Source: Anaeramoeba flamelloides
Lineage: Eukaryota; Metamonada; Anaeramoebidae
Direction: 5' to 3'
Assembly (NCBI GenBank): GCA_027625915.1
Contig: JANTQA010000023.1
Coordinates: 12,214,001-12,278,000, forward strand
Length of the DNA: 64,000 nt
Positions within the stretch are counted from its first letter, which is position 1. Each line of letters begins with the position of its first letter. The translations under genes and the position numbers were made by a program. Shown here piece by piece: positions 47,766 to 59,313 of this stretch. The notes beneath the pieces are model-generated. The model was not told where the DNA came from, did not search any database, and saw only the letters and a list, made by a program, of their open reading frames with translations.

Positions 47766-49014
47766 TAACACTTTTTTAAAATGGCTCTATTTGAATTTTA
47801 AATTGAAAAAAAAATATCTTTATTTGCTTATTTGCTCACTTGAGAAAAAAAAATATATCTCTAAGCACCACAAATTGACCTAACTTTCATCAAGTTTTTT
47901 AAAATAGATTTAAAATGATCTTGAAATACTAAAACATATTTTTTTGTTATCTTTAATTCAGATTTTAATTAAAATAAAAAGTTAAAATAGTTCACAGATA
48001 AAGAAGTTCTCATTTTTTTATGATATAGGTCAAAAAAATTACAAAAAACAACGTGTCTACAAATACAAGTAAAATGACTTATATTGTAGACTACATTATT
48101 TACTAACTCTTGCTCTCTTCATTTTTACTATTTTTAAAAAGTGAAAAGTTATTTTTTTTCTAATTCTAATAACTTTTTGACTTTGCCTATTTAGTCTCAA
48201 ATTATTCAAAATCGAAGAGAGATTGATTTAAATAAAAATTGGATTTTTTTATTCGATAGATGATTACTAGATCTCATAAATTTTGAAAAGAATATTTGAA
48301 TAGTCACCAAATACATTATATTCATTCTATTTCGGTATTTTTAAGACATTTTCTAAATAAAAATCATAAAATGTTGTATATTAATCAAAATTGGAAAATT
48401 GTGTAGAAGGAAAGTAATTTTAAAAGTGTTTTTTTAGTGTAATTGCCAATTTTTTTTTAATCTTTTTTTTTTTTTTGGTTATAACCTGAAATATTAAAAA
48501 AGAATAAAATCTTCGAATTGTGGTAAAGAAAGAGATCAAATAAATGTAATACTAGTAATGAGTATTTTTTCTCAAATTTCGATCAAGATGATATCCTCTT
48601 TAGGAATTAGTTTCGTTTTCCCCAACAATTTACCAATCATATTGAAAGGATATTTTGAAAAAAAAAAAAAAAAAGTTATTAAGAGTAAGAAAGGATAAGT
48701 CAAATAATTAATCAATCAATAAAAAAAGCAAGTAGGAAAATTCCAAAACAGTGATTTTATAGGCTGTTATCCAATTAACTAATTACAAAAAATCAATTTT
48801 TATAATTAACCAGCTTTAAAAAAAGAAAATCAAAAAGATAAAGATGTGGAAAACCAAAAAGAAACAATGAATTTTTTTTTTGTTTTTGAATCACAGATTC
48901 AGAAAAAACAAAAATGAGGATTTTTAGTGCAAAAAGAAAAATATTTCGGTCTTTATTGTTTTGATTTGGAAACAATCTCCTTGTTATGTGACGAGTTTGG
49001 CCTGGAAGAACGAG

Positions 49015-49108
49015 AAATATGAGATTGTTCGAAGTGACATAAGATGATATTGAGGAGTTCGAAGAACGACGATTAATATCATCTTAGCACTAGAACAATC
49101 TCATATTT
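49015..49108. ncRNA. Candidate structured RNA or fold-back: 94-nt branched hairpin
   Basis: The outer stem AAATATGAGATTGTTC (49015-49030) pairs perfectly with GAACAATCTCATATTT (49093-49108). After a small internal loop with AGTG/CACT, a second stem AAGATGATATT pairs with AATATCATCTT. The apical region holds GTTC-GAA-GAAC. All levels of pairing are nested, as in a precursor RNA. The local base composition is clearly more GC-containing than the flanks. The strand is unknown because the structure is symmetrical. It could also be a small fold-back element; no flanking duplication was recognised. Confidence 0.45.
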
Positions 49109-49848
49109 TGAGTCTGGAAGGAGAACCAAAACGAGGAAACATAAAAGGTGACTGTTGAACAAATGAAACAATATGGGTTGCTATGTATTTTTTCAACTCG
49201 AGATCTAACTTGTTGAAACAAAAAAAAAGAAAAATAAAACCAAACAAAAAAAAATAATTACAAAAAATAGTTAACTATTTTTTACTAATTCTTTGAAGTA
49301 CTTGTTCTTCAAAGGATCTTTTTACTCTCCAATGAGGTTATTGAAAACATTGAAGTTAAATTTTACATTTTCATCATCAGTGACAAAACTTGGTTTAAAT
49401 TTAAAAGAGATAAACTAGATCGTTCATCCATTCAATGAGATCTATCTATCCTTTTATTTTCCGTTTGTCAGCCAATTCTTGAAAACGATCAAACTTAAAA
49501 ATCTGCATTCATCTATTGTGTGTTCTTTAAAATTACTGATTTTGAACATTCCTCTAAAATTTCTTGACTTGACATAGTAAAAAAAATGTTTTTTTTTTTT
49601 CAATTTTTCTTAAAAGATCATTAATTTTTTCACCTTTCCAAAACTTCTTATTAATGGTCTCTTCTCTCTTTTTTTGAAGAAAAAAGAGACCAATTTTTTT
49701 TTTTTTTAGTAAATGAGATTAGTTTTTTTTTCGAAAAGAGAAAAAAACATGTTTGTATATGGACATTGTTTTCAATAACGAAATTGAATTTATTCGATTT
49801 CCAAACAGTACGCATAATTTGATGGACTTTTTTTTTGGACTTTGTTGG

Positions 49849-49885
49849 AACTAATAATTTGGTTCAAAGAACCAAATTATTAGTT
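49849..49885. repeat. Perfect 17 bp hairpin with 3-base loop
   Basis: AACTAATAATTTGGTTC, loop AAA, then GAACCAAATTATTAGTT. It has no T run after it and no adjacent gene for which it would be a terminator. Confidence 0.75.
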
Positions 49886-50948
49886 CAAAAAGTTTTTAAT
49901 TGAGACACGCCCTCTTTTGGGATTTATGAGATTAAAAACTTCGCAAATTTTATTTTCAAACTCTTCTAAAATAACTTTTAATTACATTTCTAGAGTCGAA
50001 TTTATTGGTAAAATACAAATTATTTTGCTTTGTTAGAATTCAAAAAAAGAAGATCAGAAAATTTTCAAACTTTGCCTAATTACTAAAGGATTTCCCTAAA
50101 TCATTCCACGTAGACTACAGTGCAATAATAACCTTTTTAGATAGACAATCTCTTTCTTATCTGTAGTTATCAAAATTTATTTACTTTGTTTTTTCCCAAT
50201 TAAAATGTTTGAGTTTAAAAAAAAATATATAGCTTTATTATTGATTTTGTAATTAAAAAATTCACTTATTTAAAACAAAAAACTTCAAAAAAGTTCTGAA
50301 AAATTCCTCACATTTTTAAAATTACTGTACATTAATCTTCCTGTTTAGAATAATCTCATATTGAAAAGTATGACAAAAAAGCTTTTAAAAAAATCTCAAA
50401 AATAGATCACAAACTTCAACAGACCTAATTTAAGAGCTTTATTACAAAAATTTGTTGATCGAACCTTTTGAAAAGGAATTGATGAAAAACAGAGATTACA
50501 AAAACAAAAAAAAATGAAAAACAAAATCAAAGTTTAGCCATTTTTAAAAAGTTTAAAGTGTATTAATAGTAGGGTTGAATAACTTGAATAGAACGGTTTG
50601 GGAAAGGTGAATTATTAAAAACTTTATGGTTTTTACTTTTTTCATCAGACTTTTAAATTTTGAATTTTGAATTTAGAGAAGGCAAAAAAGGTTTAAAAAT
50701 TGCCCAAAAAATAAAAAGAAGAAAGTTTTTTTTTTGTTATTCTTTTGCTTGTTGAATTTTATTTACTAAAGAAAATAATTGATCAAATTTTTGCATTTTT
50801 AGTGAGTAATGAATTATTTTCTTAAAAAACATTCTGGCTCTGAGTATTATTCTTGAAATGATCTTTAACAAGAAATAATGATTTATTTTGGTAAAGGTGG
50901 TGATTAATTGTGTGCTTTTATTATTGAAATAATTCCCACACATAAAAA

Positions 50949-51344
50949 TTAGACACCATTTTCATTGTTTTGGAGCTGGTTATGGTTTTCAAGACGTTTC
51001 TCGAGATCACGGAGGCGAATCTTTTTGTGTGTTTGAGTATAAGATTTGAAATCTGTAGGTGTTTTCATTTGTAAAAGTTGGTTGCTATTTGACTTGAAAT
51101 TATTCGTACTTGAGGATTGATCTTCATTATTTTCTATCAAAAGAAAAAAAAGAAAAACAAAAAAAAAAAAAAGATTTTTTTTCTTCAGTTAAAAAGTTTT
51201 TTTGATTTTTTTTTGAATAAGAACAAATTTACCTTCAGAAGCAATTTGTCTTGATAAAACTGGTGCGAGTATAACTAAAATTGTTGAAAATAATGCAATA
51301 ATAGCTACAGTTATATAGATTGTAATAACAGTTTTTCTGTTCAT
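50949..51344 (-). CDS. Small single-pass membrane protein, 98 residues, unrecognised
   Basis: Exon 1 is 51233-51344 and exon 2 is 50949-51133, joined over a 99 bp intron (donor GTAAAT, acceptor TTTTGATAG) with the phase preserved (297 nt). The product has a short basic start (MNRK), one strong hydrophobic helix (about residues 6-30; TVAIIALFSTILVILAPVL), then a Ser/Asn/Gln-rich hydrophilic part. It ends in a charged helical segment (KKIRLRDLEKRLENHNQLQN). The helix near the N-terminus could be a signal anchor, placing the hydrophilic part on one side of an internal membrane. No family is recognised. Stop TAA. Conservation is untested; the clean splice and non-random composition are the support. 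Confidence 0.6.
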
Positions 51345-52101
51345 ATTGAAAATGATTGGTTGAAAAAAGAATAAAAAATGAATCTACTTTGATTACAATT
51401 TTGGTTTCAGTTTTCCTTCAGTTTGGAAACAGTTTGTTATTTTTTTTAAGTAAAGAACATTTGAGCGAATTTCTTATTTCATTTGATCTGCTCACTAAAG
51501 TAGAGACTTTTTTTTAAAGTCAAACAGAGTAATTCTCTCATTTTAAATTTTCAGTGTTTCTTCATTATGTAATATTCCTCATATCTTTGAAATATTTCAA
51601 AACTAAGCCAATACATGAAGAGGCGAGTTGTTATAGTTGTTGTTGATTACTGCTTTGGAGATTATTTTTATTGAATTTCTCTCTTTGACAAATCGTTTTT
51701 TTTGAATAGTTTATTTGTCAAAAATTACTTTTGATTTTAAAAAAGATAAAAATTTTGACAATTAAAATTTAAAAATCAAATATTTTGTTAAATAAAATCT
51801 TCAAAATAATTTCTACTTTGATGAAATTAACTTAGTATATCAAAATGAATTATTTCACATATCTAAGAATAAAAATTAGAGGATATTTTTGGAGATTTTT
51901 TCTTGATAATTTCTACCCAACCTTTCAATAAAAAGTTAATTCGATATGCAAATTTATAAAATTTTGATTAGTTATATTGTCTTGATTGATATTCTTCCAA
52001 TAATCTATCTAGCAAGTTCCACTTTTAAGACACAACTTTAGTCAAAATTATAAGTATAAAAAATACAACCTAAGTTATAGAATTTAGATTTTTGTAAAAT
52101 A

Positions 52102-52584
52102 CAATGATCAAAATAAAGCCTGGCCCAAATACTATAATCCATGTTTTAAAATAACAATTATTTTTTTTCTCTCTTCTTCTTGTTCCAATGGTACACTCGA
52201 TTCAATGAACAGTAGTGTACATAAGTTAAACATCATTTTTGTAGGTCAATTCATTAAAATTTTTAGAAACTATTAAATTATGTATGCAATTTGTTTAAAA
52301 TATTTTAGTAATTTTCTCATTTTTATAGAAATTTATTGTTTTTTTGACGATAAAAATTATTCAAAATTTACTCTATTTTTGAGATAAATGTTTAAATTGA
52401 ATCCTTTATTTTTAGAATTTATTTGAAAATAATAGAACTTTAAGATTTCAATACCATATTTACTTTGGGATTATTGTCAGGTTTCTTTTCCCAGTTAATG
52501 TTTAGGCATTCTCTGACAAAAAAAAACACGCTTTTTATTTTGAAACATGGATTAAACTTTTCGGCACGATTGTTTTTACATCAG
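52102..52584. mobile_element. TA-flanked MITE with 50 bp ends, copy 2
   Basis: It is flanked by TA at 52100-52101 and 52585-52586. The left end CAATGATCAAAATAAAGCC and the right end ending in ATCAG match those of 31464-31883, and about 250 bp near the right side aligns closely ('aataatagaactttaag' shared). Confidence 0.7.
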
Positions 52585-52899
52585 TAATTTCAAAAATAAA
52601 TTCTAAAAAATGTAACTTAATTTGAGTTTTTTCTGTTCATTAATTGTCGTTTCAAATTTTGTATCTTGGCATGGACTTTATTTTATTTTAATAATATTAG
52701 AATTAGTTGTTTGAATTAATTTTATTGTTTCAAAATATTGTAAAATATTGAGAATTTAAATGAAGTTATTGAGAAGTTTGCTTGATAGATTATTACTAAC
52801 TCATTAAAATAATTAAGATTAGATTTTTAATTTTGATTAAAAAAAAAACACAATTTAAAAATAATACTTTAAGGTTATAAGCCAAATTTTTATGCTTTT

Positions 52900-53165
52900 A
52901 AAAAAGTTTTCTGGGTGAATTTTTTAGATCAAAAAGAAAATAATAAACACCTTATTTCCACGCCTAAAAAATATCAGATAAAATCAAGATCAGAAATTTT
53001 ATTATCTTTTTTTTATGTAATATAATACTAAGAAAAAAATTGAATTAATATCCAGGTACATTGTAGTTAATTATTTTGGATATTTAAATACTTTTTTGAA
53101 GATTGATTTTAATAGAGATATTTTAAAATAAATTTGCCCCACTTTTTTGGAAATAGCTTACTTTA
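52900..53165. repeat. Dispersed repeat, partner of 11640-11925
   Basis: It is collinear with 11640-11925 over about 265 bp, sharing 'aaaaagaaaataataaacac' and 'cctaaaaaatatcagata'. It is non-coding. Confidence 0.55.
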
Positions 53166-53376
53166 ACGTAATTTTAGAAAAATCCATTGAGAAGCTAATC
53201 CCTTAACCACTGGAAATTTTCAGTCTTGAAATCTGTTGATCTTCAAAATAATTACACTATAATGTTCAAGAATTTGAATTACTGTTGAACATTTTTTATG
53301 ACTATTTCCATTTTTAGTGAATTTTATAATCATATTAGAAATAAAACCAAGATGGTAGCTTGTTGTTAATTGTAAA

Positions 53377-54037
53377 TTATAAAGATCAATATTTTCATCC
53401 AGCTTTCCAAAAATAATCACATCCCAAGAATTTGAATAAATCATCAAATGACCTAATTCTCAAGGGGGTATTAAATAATACCAAATTTTGATAGAGAATT
53501 AAAAAATTGAAATTTGTTGGATGGTTCTAAGTTATTTTACAAAAATTAAAAAATCAAAATTAATTATTTAAAACTCAAAAATATTTGAAGTTATAATTCA
53601 ATTTCAACAATTCTAAAATTCAGATCGTTTACTAACTGCTTAAAAAGATATTACTATGTAATAGATAAAAATTCAAATAAATTTTGTCCTTTATGTTCAA
53701 AATATCAACAAAAGGTAATTATAGAAAATATTGATCATTTTTTATGGGTGTATCCTTCCTATGAAAATGATAGATTAATATTTCAAAACAAATTATATAA
53801 ATTAAATCTCTATGAACAAATTTTAAAATCAAGACAGTTTGAAACTATTTTCATTAATTCATAATTGTGAAATCTATGACTTTGTGCTTAAATTCCTGAA
53901 AGGGGATTTAAGTCTAAGGGCAACTAGAGTGTAATCTACACTTCTTCAATAATAAAAAAAAATTGAAATTTTCTAGGATTTGTAAAATCTCTTTTTTTGG
54001 GAAACTGAATGAAAATTTTGTTCCATTTATTTTGTAA
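53377..54037. mobile_element. MITE with AACAAAATTTTCATTCAGC ends, split by a LINE
   Basis: The left part (53377-53515) and right part (53972-54037) match the two ends of the intact copy at 30607-30811. The LINE between them carries its own target-site duplication, so the MITE is the older of the two. Confidence 0.6.
53516..53956 (+). mobile_element. 5'-truncated LINE (non-LTR) fragment with target-site duplication
   Basis: Direct repeats AAAAAATTGAAATTT lie at 53501-53515 and 53957-53971. The frame 53619-53864 encodes the C-terminal zinc-finger part of a LINE polyprotein: FCPLCSKYQQ, then IIENIDHFLW, then SYENDRLIF, a Cys-x2-Cys...His arrangement. The last residues found in the 29636 copy (around KFINHNLVIRANK) correspond here to a different frame, so a frameshift lies near 53850. 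The fragment ends in an AATAATAAAAAA tail. Confidence 0.75.
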
Positions 54038-55239
54038 CAAATAATAGAGTACACGAATTCCTCTCTTCAAAACCCCAAACCTGGGAAAAAAAATCGTTAA
54101 TTCTAGGTAGAAATGTTATGAAATGGGTTGAACTTTGAAATACTCTTTGAATAGAACTGTTTTAAAAATAGAGTTTGATGGATTTATAAGAAGGAAATTT
54201 AACTAAAAGTTTTGTTCTTTAATTAAATCAATCGATATTTTCAACCAAAGAAGTTCAAAAGGGATCACACTCTGATCATTTTTTGTGAGAAAAATGTAGC
54301 TTCTGAATTCAGGAATTTCCCTGTCAGCAACATGACCGTTCATTTAGTTGATCATAATTTTCAAGTACTTAAAATTTAGAAATAACACTGAAAATGTGAC
54401 TCAATTGGTTTTCAAAATGTTCACAGAGGTTTAAGAAAAGTATTCTTGAAAAATAATTTTCTTTTCAAAAACCTTTTACAAAAAACAATTTGTGAAATGT
54501 TCTATTTTTCTGATTTTGAAATTGGAAAATAATTTTTTATTTCAAAATAAACGAAAGTTCTTCTGAGAGAAGGCAATTGAACAAAAAACAGAATTTGAAT
54601 TGAAACCTAACACTACAAAAAATTTAAAATTTTACAATAATTTTCTGTTGAAAATTACTTAAAATTGATCAACCTAAATAATTCGAACAAAATAGATTGG
54701 AATTTGATTCAAATTTGATTGAATCCAAATGTTTTTGAGAATATACGTCATTATTTCTTGATAAAAAAAATAAGAGAAATATTCAAAAGTCTTAATTGAC
54801 CAAATTCAAAGAAAAAAGGAAATACCCTTTCTCTTCAACAATTTATATTTCCAATTTCGAATTCCAACAAAAAAAAAACACATCACTTAAAAAATTATCA
54901 AGATTTAGAGTAAAATCTTACAGAAGGATTATTGTGTACTTTTTTATTTCTGAAGAATTTCTAAAAGTAATAACTGAAACGGTGGTCAACCTAACAGAAT
55001 TATAGTGAAATTTTTGTTCGAAATGAATGAAAAAAAAAATCGTAATTTGAAAATATGTATTCGATTTGAAATAATCAATTTATAAACTTGCCCCTCTCCC
55101 CAATTAAGAATCTTTTGTAATTTCCCTTTACTTGAAAAACTTTTGTTCAGTAAAAAAATTCATCTTTTTTTACTTTAACCAAATTTTAATCACTTGTTTT
55201 TTTATTATTAATTTGTATTTATTACAAAACTCACCAGTT

Positions 55240-55973
55240 ATGAACAACAATTCCGAAAAAAAACTCAAAAGGTATATCCAAGAATCCAAATTCAACTTGC
55301 ATAGCCCAACATTTGAAATTTATGAAACAATTTTTTATAATGAACAAACAGTCAAGAAAATGATCGAAGAAGAAAAATTAGCACCAATTTTCTTCCCTGA
55401 AATGGACCCAACCGAATGTGCACAAGAAGAGTGTTCAATTTGTTTTAATTGTAAGTATTCTTTTGGAATTATTCTTCCTCTCCATTCCTTTTTTTTGATG
55501 ATCAACAATTTAATGAATGATTTTTCCTATTTCATTAATTCTTCTAATTTTCACGAAACAAAAAAACAGATTTCCCAATTTTAAATCGCAACTCATGCTG
55601 TTCCAAAGGAATTTGTACAGAATGTTTTCTTCAAATTTGTCCTAATATCATTGGAAATTCAAATGATAGGTGCCCATTTTGTCGACAAAGCAACTTTAAA
55701 GTCAACTATTCTCTTTCAAATATCAAATTAAACAAAGAAAAAGAAAATTTAGAATCTGAAAATTTCCTTGAGATGGTAGTCGAGTCTCGTAAAAAAGAAA
55801 GAGAAACTTTCCAAAATGAACATGATTTAATTATGAAAAAATTGCTTGAAATTAAAAGGCAAGAAATCAAAAATGGTTGCTATAGTGATTTGATCAACCA
55901 CGACAACCAAAAAAACCAATTCCGCCAAAAAGAAAAAGAAATGTTTATGCAAATCAGAAATAACCAAAATTAA
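55240..55973 (+). CDS. Sip5/DA2-type RING finger protein
   Basis: Two exons, 55240-55450 and 55570-55973 (intron 119 bp, GTAAGT donor, AACAG acceptor), give 204 residues in phase. A helical N-terminal part ends in KKMIEEEKLAPIFFPEMD. A RING-like finger follows: ECSICFNYFPILNRNSCC (Cys65, Cys68, Cys80, Cys81), GICTECFLQI (Cys86, Cys89) and RCPFC (Cys105, Cys108). The order LNRxxCC-KxICTECFLQ is the signature of yeast Sip5 and plant DA2, where the same LAPxxPG-like segment precedes the finger. Plant DA2 is a ubiquitin ligase limiting organ growth and Sip5 is linked to the Snf1 pathway, so E3 activity is inferred. A charged coiled-coil tail rich in Lys, Glu and Gln closes the protein (about 125-204). 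It is far shorter than DA2. The splice falls inside the finger. Stop TAA. Confidence 0.9.
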
Positions 55974-56469
55974 GAAAAAAAAACTTATAACAAATCCAAA
56001 TTATTTTTTTTTCTTCTAATTATTAGTTATTGATTTTAATTCAATATTTTATTATAGTTATTATATGCATATTCTAATATCTTCTTACTACCAAGAAAAT
56101 ATAATTTGAATCAATATTAAATTATTTTTTTCATCTTGTAAAAATTTTCTTTTTTTTTGTTGGTAATTTTTTTTTTAATTTTATTAAATTATTTAAAATA
56201 AAAAGAGTAAAAATAATAAAAATTCTTTTATACATACATTTTTTAAGTGGATTTTTTTTTGTTGTGTATTTTTACCACCTTACGATAATAATTAATATGT
56301 GAATTTTATTTGAACCCCAATAAATTATCTATTATTGAATATTTTAAAACCAATTGTAATGTGTTTTTTTCTGATATTATGAAGTACTTCCAAAAATATT
56401 TTAAAAAAAAGTTAGTCTTTTATTATTATTATTATTATTATTAAATAAGTTATGTGTTATTAACATGTC

Positions 56470-56770
56470 GTGTTTACCGTTAAGTTTTCCAGAATTTTAA
56501 AGAATTGATTAAAATAAATGATTTTTCTCTATTCTTTTAAAGTCTGGCAACTAGCTGTTAGTTTTTTTTTTTTTGAATTAAAACAAAAAACTAGATACTT
56601 GACAGAACTTCCCAAAATCCTAAAATTCTTTATTTCAGAATTTTATTAAATACTCAAAAATAAGTTCATTACCCACTAGAGTTAATAAGCATGTTTAATC
56701 TTTTTCTGTAATAATATTAGAAATTTTATTATCTTTTAATATATTAGATATATTATTTTTTTTTTGAATT
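56470..56770. repeat. Palindromic-module repeat
   Basis: The module 'ccgttaagttttccagaatt' and its inverted partner are followed by 'gacagaacttcccaaaatcc' and a 150 bp tail shared with 22580-22730, including 'acccactagagtta'. Confidence 0.6.
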
Positions 56771-57024
56771 CAGATATCCAGATTGCGTAATTATTTTCAT
56801 AGGCTGTGCAATTCCATAGCAAATGATCTAAATTTCGTGATTACTAAATTATTTATTTTTTTTACTTAATTTACACTATTTTGATTTATTTTTATTCATA
56901 ATATTAGAATATTTGTTAAAATAATTTGTATATTTTCCAAGTTTTAAAATTGAAGTTGAACCCTTCAATATAAATATCTATATTTCTTATTATTTAAGTG
57001 TTATTAATTTGAATAATTTTTAAA

Positions 57025-57170
57025 TATTTTTTAGGGGTTTCGTTAAGTGCCTAGGTTTCCAAAATTTACAAAACTTGAGGAAAATCAAAGATTTTGCCTA
57101 ATTCTTTTGAATTCTAGAAAACCTAATGACATTTCCAACTCCTAATATTTTTTTATTCTGAAATTTTATA
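57025..57170. repeat. Palindromic-module repeat, short copy
   Basis: It reads 'ggtttcgttaagtgcctagg' then the module around 'cttgaggaaaatcaaagatt' with the inverted half 'ctagaaaacctaatg'. It is a single-module copy. Confidence 0.55.
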
Positions 57171-57681
57171 TTTCAATTTCAAGTTGTTTTAAATTTTTGG
57201 AATACCTATCAATATTTTCAAAAAAAAAATATCTCTTAAGGATTTTCAATTCATTAATCCATCAAAACCGATGATTTTTAATTTTTGAATCAACTTATAT
57301 CTGCTTTTATATATTTTTATAACGACATGACCAGTTTTTGCTTCTGTTTTATAAAAACAAGTAAATCTTTACATTGATAATAAAGAAAGAAAAAATTGAC
57401 ACATACATGAACTATTTTTGTTTTTTAATTTATTCTTCCAAAAGATTTAAATTTTCACAAACAACTAAAAAACCAAAAAAAAAAAAAAAAGGTTTATATC
57501 AATAATATGGCATTTTTTCATGTCCAATATTTTTTCCAATATTATACAGAAGTTTTTTTAAAAGAAAAAAAATGTTTTGAATATTTCTGATAAAACACTA
57601 ATATACGCACAAATATTTTAAAAAAGAATTTAAATTTAATTTATTATTTTGATAAAATTTCTTTTATAAATGTGATAAGTA

Positions 57682-58772
57682 AACCCAAATTCAAAAATAT
57701 TTAACACACTAAAATTCAATTTTTGAAAAACAAAATATAATTTAATGAATTCTTTAAGAAATACCAAATCATAAGCACTAGCTATATGAAATCATAATAA
57801 TTTTTTATAAATTACAATATTCACAAACAAAATAATAAATCATTATGAATATGAATAAATCAAGTAGGCGTTAAAAAAATCGAAGATTGCAAAACAAATA
57901 AAGGCATTTCCGGGTTTGTTGAAATTCTATTAGGAATATTGACTGATCAATGGTTCGATAGTATCAACTAATTTTATTTGAGTTCTTCTATTTTGAATCA
58001 CCCAACTTTAGTCTAATTTCAATTATTGAAAAAAAAAAAAATTGATTGGGTAAAACTAAACTCTTTTTCAGTCAAAGGTGCCCAGTTTTATTGAAGAAAT
58101 AGAATATATTCTATGAATTTAATTCGTTATTCCTCTCAAACAAATTTCAATTTTTAGATCAGATCATTTTTTCTTCATTTTGTAAATTTTTTTTTTTTTG
58201 TATTTTGCCTTTAGCTTTTTTTTTTCTTTTTTTCTTTTTTTATTTATTTGAAAAAAAAAAAAAGGTTTGAAACTCCAAATTAACATTAAGAAAATTTTAG
58301 CTTTGTTTGTTCTTTTATAATTCATACATTTACAAGTGAAAAATCTTATTATCAACAATTTTAATTTCCCAAAGATATTGTGGATTTTGCACGAGACGTT
58401 CCAATGAAAAGTGCCCAAAAAATTTTTTAACATTGTTTTTTTTTTTTTTTGAAATTAATAGTTTGTCCAAGCTTTTCTATTATGATTATCGGCTCTAATA
58501 AGAAGTTTATCATTTCTCTTATTTTTAAACAATCTAATTTTGGTTGATTCTTAATAATAAAGTGGCTTTTTAATTGTTTTGGAGGGGGCCCTTTTAGTGA
58601 AATGGGGTTATGTTACGTTATACAAAAAAAGAAATGAAAAAAATAACTAAAAGATGAAAAAATGATTTCCTTATTTCACAAAAATCAAAATTTTATCTCC
58701 AATTTGAATGAAAATATATTATTGTGATTGTTTGGAATATTTTAACTGTGTGGAAATTTTTGAATTTTAGTT
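57682..58772 (-). mobile_element. Decayed Tc1/mariner-like transposon, longest family A copy
   Basis: It is 1,091 bp with TA at 57680-57681 and 58773-58774 and inverted ends (TTCAAAAATATTTAACACAC on one side, the GTGTGGAAATTTTTGAA end on the other). Both outer parts align with the 530 bp MITE copies in reverse. About 560 bp (58050-58605) is extra. On the minus strand this extra part reads as scraps resembling a DDE transposase: LERLVQNPQYLW-like and LGTFHWNVSCKIHNIFGKL, recalling the Tc1 'WGCFSWNGVGPL' region, and KGPPPKQLKSHFIIKNQPKL, recalling the N-terminal DNA-binding part. Stops and frame changes break it, so it is not functional. It is the likely parent form of the MITEs. Confidence 0.6.
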
Positions 58773-59313
58773 TATATCAACATTTAATTAGTAAACTTTG
58801 GAACATAAGATCAATTTTCAGATTCCCAACATCTCAAAGTGTAATTTACAAAAATTTTATTTAATTTTAATAATAAAATTCTTTTTTTTTTTTTTTTGAA
58901 AAGAAAATAATGTACTATTGGATATATAAATTATTCACCAAAAATAAGTTTTCCAATTTTTTCAAAAAACTGTAACAAAAAAATAATAAAATCTTTGTAA
59001 AAAAATTCAATTTTTAAATAAACTTTAAAAATTTTAATTTTTCAAAGCAGTTGTATTGATATTTTGTATTTTTGATCAAAAATATTATTGTGTTAAAAAT
59101 TTATTGATTACTGTTCTACGAGAAAGAAAAATTGAAAAATAAAATATTGAATAAAAAAAAAAGAAATCTTTAAGGAAAAGAACAAGTGAATAGAAAATAA
59201 AAAAAGGGGATAATATTAATAAAATATAACTGTCATAGAAAAATAAATGAAAGTCCAAAAAAGAAGAAGAAGAAAAAAAAGAAACAACAAAAAAGAAAAT
59301 TTTTTTAAAGAGA

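Larger units (their letters stand above)
46961..50948. other. Intergenic region with a MITE and two strong hairpins
   Basis: No protein gene is supported. It contains a 399 bp TA-flanked MITE (47367-47765), a 94-nt branched hairpin in unusually GC-containing DNA (49015-49108) and a 17 bp perfect hairpin (49849-49885). Confidence 0.5.
51345..55239. other. Intergenic region with nested repeats
   Basis: No gene is supported. It contains a 483 bp MITE (52102-52584), a dispersed repeat (52900-53165), a solo TTAA-family end (CTAATCCC then TTAA at 53203-53206), and a MITE (53377-54037) split by a LINE fragment (53516-53956). A possible short exon-like frame (54796-55005, +) upstream of the RING gene was not accepted. 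Confidence 0.5.
55974..59313. other. Intergenic region with repeats and a decayed transposon
   Basis: No host gene is supported. It holds an (ATT)n run (56421-56443), palindromic-module repeats (56470-56770 and 57025-57170) and the longest family A element (57682-58772). Confidence 0.55.

Noticed and set aside
54796-55005. Possible upstream exon of the RING gene
   Set aside because: The RING protein is complete without it, and no donor in phase with the 55240 region was found.
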